From NCBI GenBank assembly GCA_027295245.1, contig JAPULF010000259.1, positions 1-7,232 on the forward strand: a DNA stretch of 7,232 nucleotides, given 5' to 3'. Both the position numbers and the translations under genes were made by a program. Every line of letters begins with the position of its first letter. Within the stretch, counting starts at the first letter, position 1. This document shows positions 6,547 through 7,232 of this stretch, piece by piece. The notes under the pieces were generated by a model. It was not told where the DNA came from. It searched no databases and saw nothing but the letters and a program-made list of their open reading frames with translations. This stretch comes from Planctomycetota bacterium (GTDB lineage: Bacteria; Planctomycetota; Phycisphaerae; UBA1845; UTPLA1).

Positions 6547-7232
6547 GTGAAACCCCCATTATTAGACGGATTTCGAAGCCGTTTCGGCGGCACCCCCACC
6601 GCGGTGGTCCGTGCCCCGGGCCGCGTGAACCTGATCGGCGAGCACGTCGATTATCAGGATGGCCTGGTCCTGCCGATCGCGATCGATCGGGCCACCTTTG
6701 CGGCGAGCGGGCCCGGACGCGACGGCCGAACGCGCATCTACAGCGCCGCCATAGACGAATCCGTCGAATTCAACCCCGCCGATCTGCGCCCGTCCCGCGA
6801 CAAGGCTTGGCATAAATACGTCAAGGGCGTCGCGGCGGGCCTGATGCGCGCCGGCGTCGAAATCCCCGCGCTAAATATCTACCTCGACGGAAACCTGCCG
6901 CTGGGTGCGGGCCTGTCTAGCAGCGCCGCCTTGGAGATCGCCGTCGCCCTGTCGCTGCTCCACGCCGCGGGCGCCGAGATGGCGGAGCCGAAACTCGCCG
7001 CGCTGTGTCGCACGGCGGATCATGAGTACGTCGGTGTGCCGTGCGGCATCATGGATCAGACTGTGTGCCTGATGGGTCGCGAGAATCACGCCCTGTTGAT
7101 CGACTGCCGGGACGTTGGCGTCGAGTACATACGCTGGCCGAACGACGACGTCGCGATTCTGATTGCCGACTGCGGGCAATCACATCAAATGGTCGAAAGC
7201 CCGTATTTGACGCGCGTCGAAGAATGCATCCG
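6547..7232 (+). CDS. galK: Galactokinase, N-terminal part (runs off the right edge)
   Basis: The frame is open from GTG at 6547 to the window end, giving 228 residues of an enzyme normally about 350-390 long. Galactokinase phosphorylates alpha-D-galactose at C1 with ATP, the entry step of the Leloir pathway in the cytoplasm. The signature APGRVNLIGEHVDY at 23-36 holds R26, E32, H33 and D35 of the sugar site. The GHMP-kinase ATP loop PLGAGLSSSAA is at 118-128, and the catalytic aspartate is expected to be D170 in GVPCGIMDQ. SHQMVESPYLTR at 212-223 matches the family's H-x-L-x-x-S-x-Y-x-x-R region. The usual Thr-Asp-Tyr-Asn of the signature is Val-Asp-Tyr-Gln here, so a related sugar is possible, but galactokinase is the best call. 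GTG is chosen for its AGAGG; ATG at 6529 would add six residues. It is divergent from the nucleoside hydrolase. Confidence 0.92.
   Translation, partial: MKPPLLDGFRSRFGGTPTAVVRAPGRVNLIGEHVDYQDGLVLPIAIDRATFAASGPGRDGRTRIYSAAIDESVEFNPADLRPSRDKAWHKYVKGVAAGLMRAGVEIPALNIYLDGNLPLGAGLSSSAALEIAVALSLLHAAGAEMAEPKLAALCRTADHEYVGVPCGIMDQTVCLMGRENHALLIDCRDVGVEYIRWPNDDVAILIADCGQSHQMVESPYLTRVEECI

Noticed and set aside
6342..6599. Minus-strand frame of 85 residues across the nucleoside hydrolase/galactokinase gap
   Set aside because: It overlaps the start of galactokinase and both promoter candidates, and its residues resemble no protein family.
1..7232. tRNA, rRNA, CRISPR arrays, insertion sequences, riboswitches
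   Set aside because: No cloverleaf, regularly spaced direct repeats, transposase motifs or known riboswitch core was seen on either strand; almost all sequence is explained by ordinary genes.

Overview
The window is GC-rich, gene-dense bacterial DNA, most likely from a member of the Planctomycetota. The best taxonomic clue is the gene cut by the left edge: a basic WYRDRRR stretch followed by a CxxCGYNLTG...RCPECG zinc ribbon, which I associate from memory with small planctomycete membrane proteins. GTG and TTG starts are common here and Shine-Dalgarno signals are uneven, which fits but does not prove this placement.

Layout. Positions 1-237 (+) hold the C-terminal end of the zinc-ribbon protein. 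It overlaps tail to tail with a block of four tightly packed genes on the minus strand. In transcription order these are a Cu(+) P1B-type ATPase (2993-5272), bifunctional riboflavin kinase/FAD synthetase RibF (2055-2996), a DHH/DHHA1 phosphoesterase of the NrnA type (1036-2052) and a membrane-anchored c-type heme protein (191-1039). The stop of each overlaps or nearly touches the next start (GTGA overlap, 2-base gap, ATGA overlap), so the four are probably one transcript with coupled translation. A 146-base gap containing a 7-bp hairpin separates them from an upstream minus-strand nucleoside hydrolase (5419-6345). After a 201-base intergenic region, a galactokinase gene (6547 to the right edge) runs on the plus strand and is cut off by the window.

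Function. The minus-strand block joins copper handling, flavin cofactor synthesis, nano-RNA/pAp turnover and a heme protein. RibF and NrnA-type proteins are both known from the nusA-infB-rbfA-truB-rpsO neighbourhood, so their pairing may be a rearranged remnant of it. The ATPase and the heme protein could be linked through copper or respiratory-protein biogenesis, which is inference. The divergent pair (nucleoside hydrolase and galactokinase) handles sugars released from nucleosides or supplied as galactose. The region between them carries two good sigma70-like promoters that face each other and overlap, which may be the most interesting regulatory detail in the window.

I see no mobile element, CRISPR array, tRNA, rRNA or obvious new defence-type system. 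Apart from the uncharacterised heme protein and the facing promoters, the region is ordinary housekeeping and accessory metabolism.
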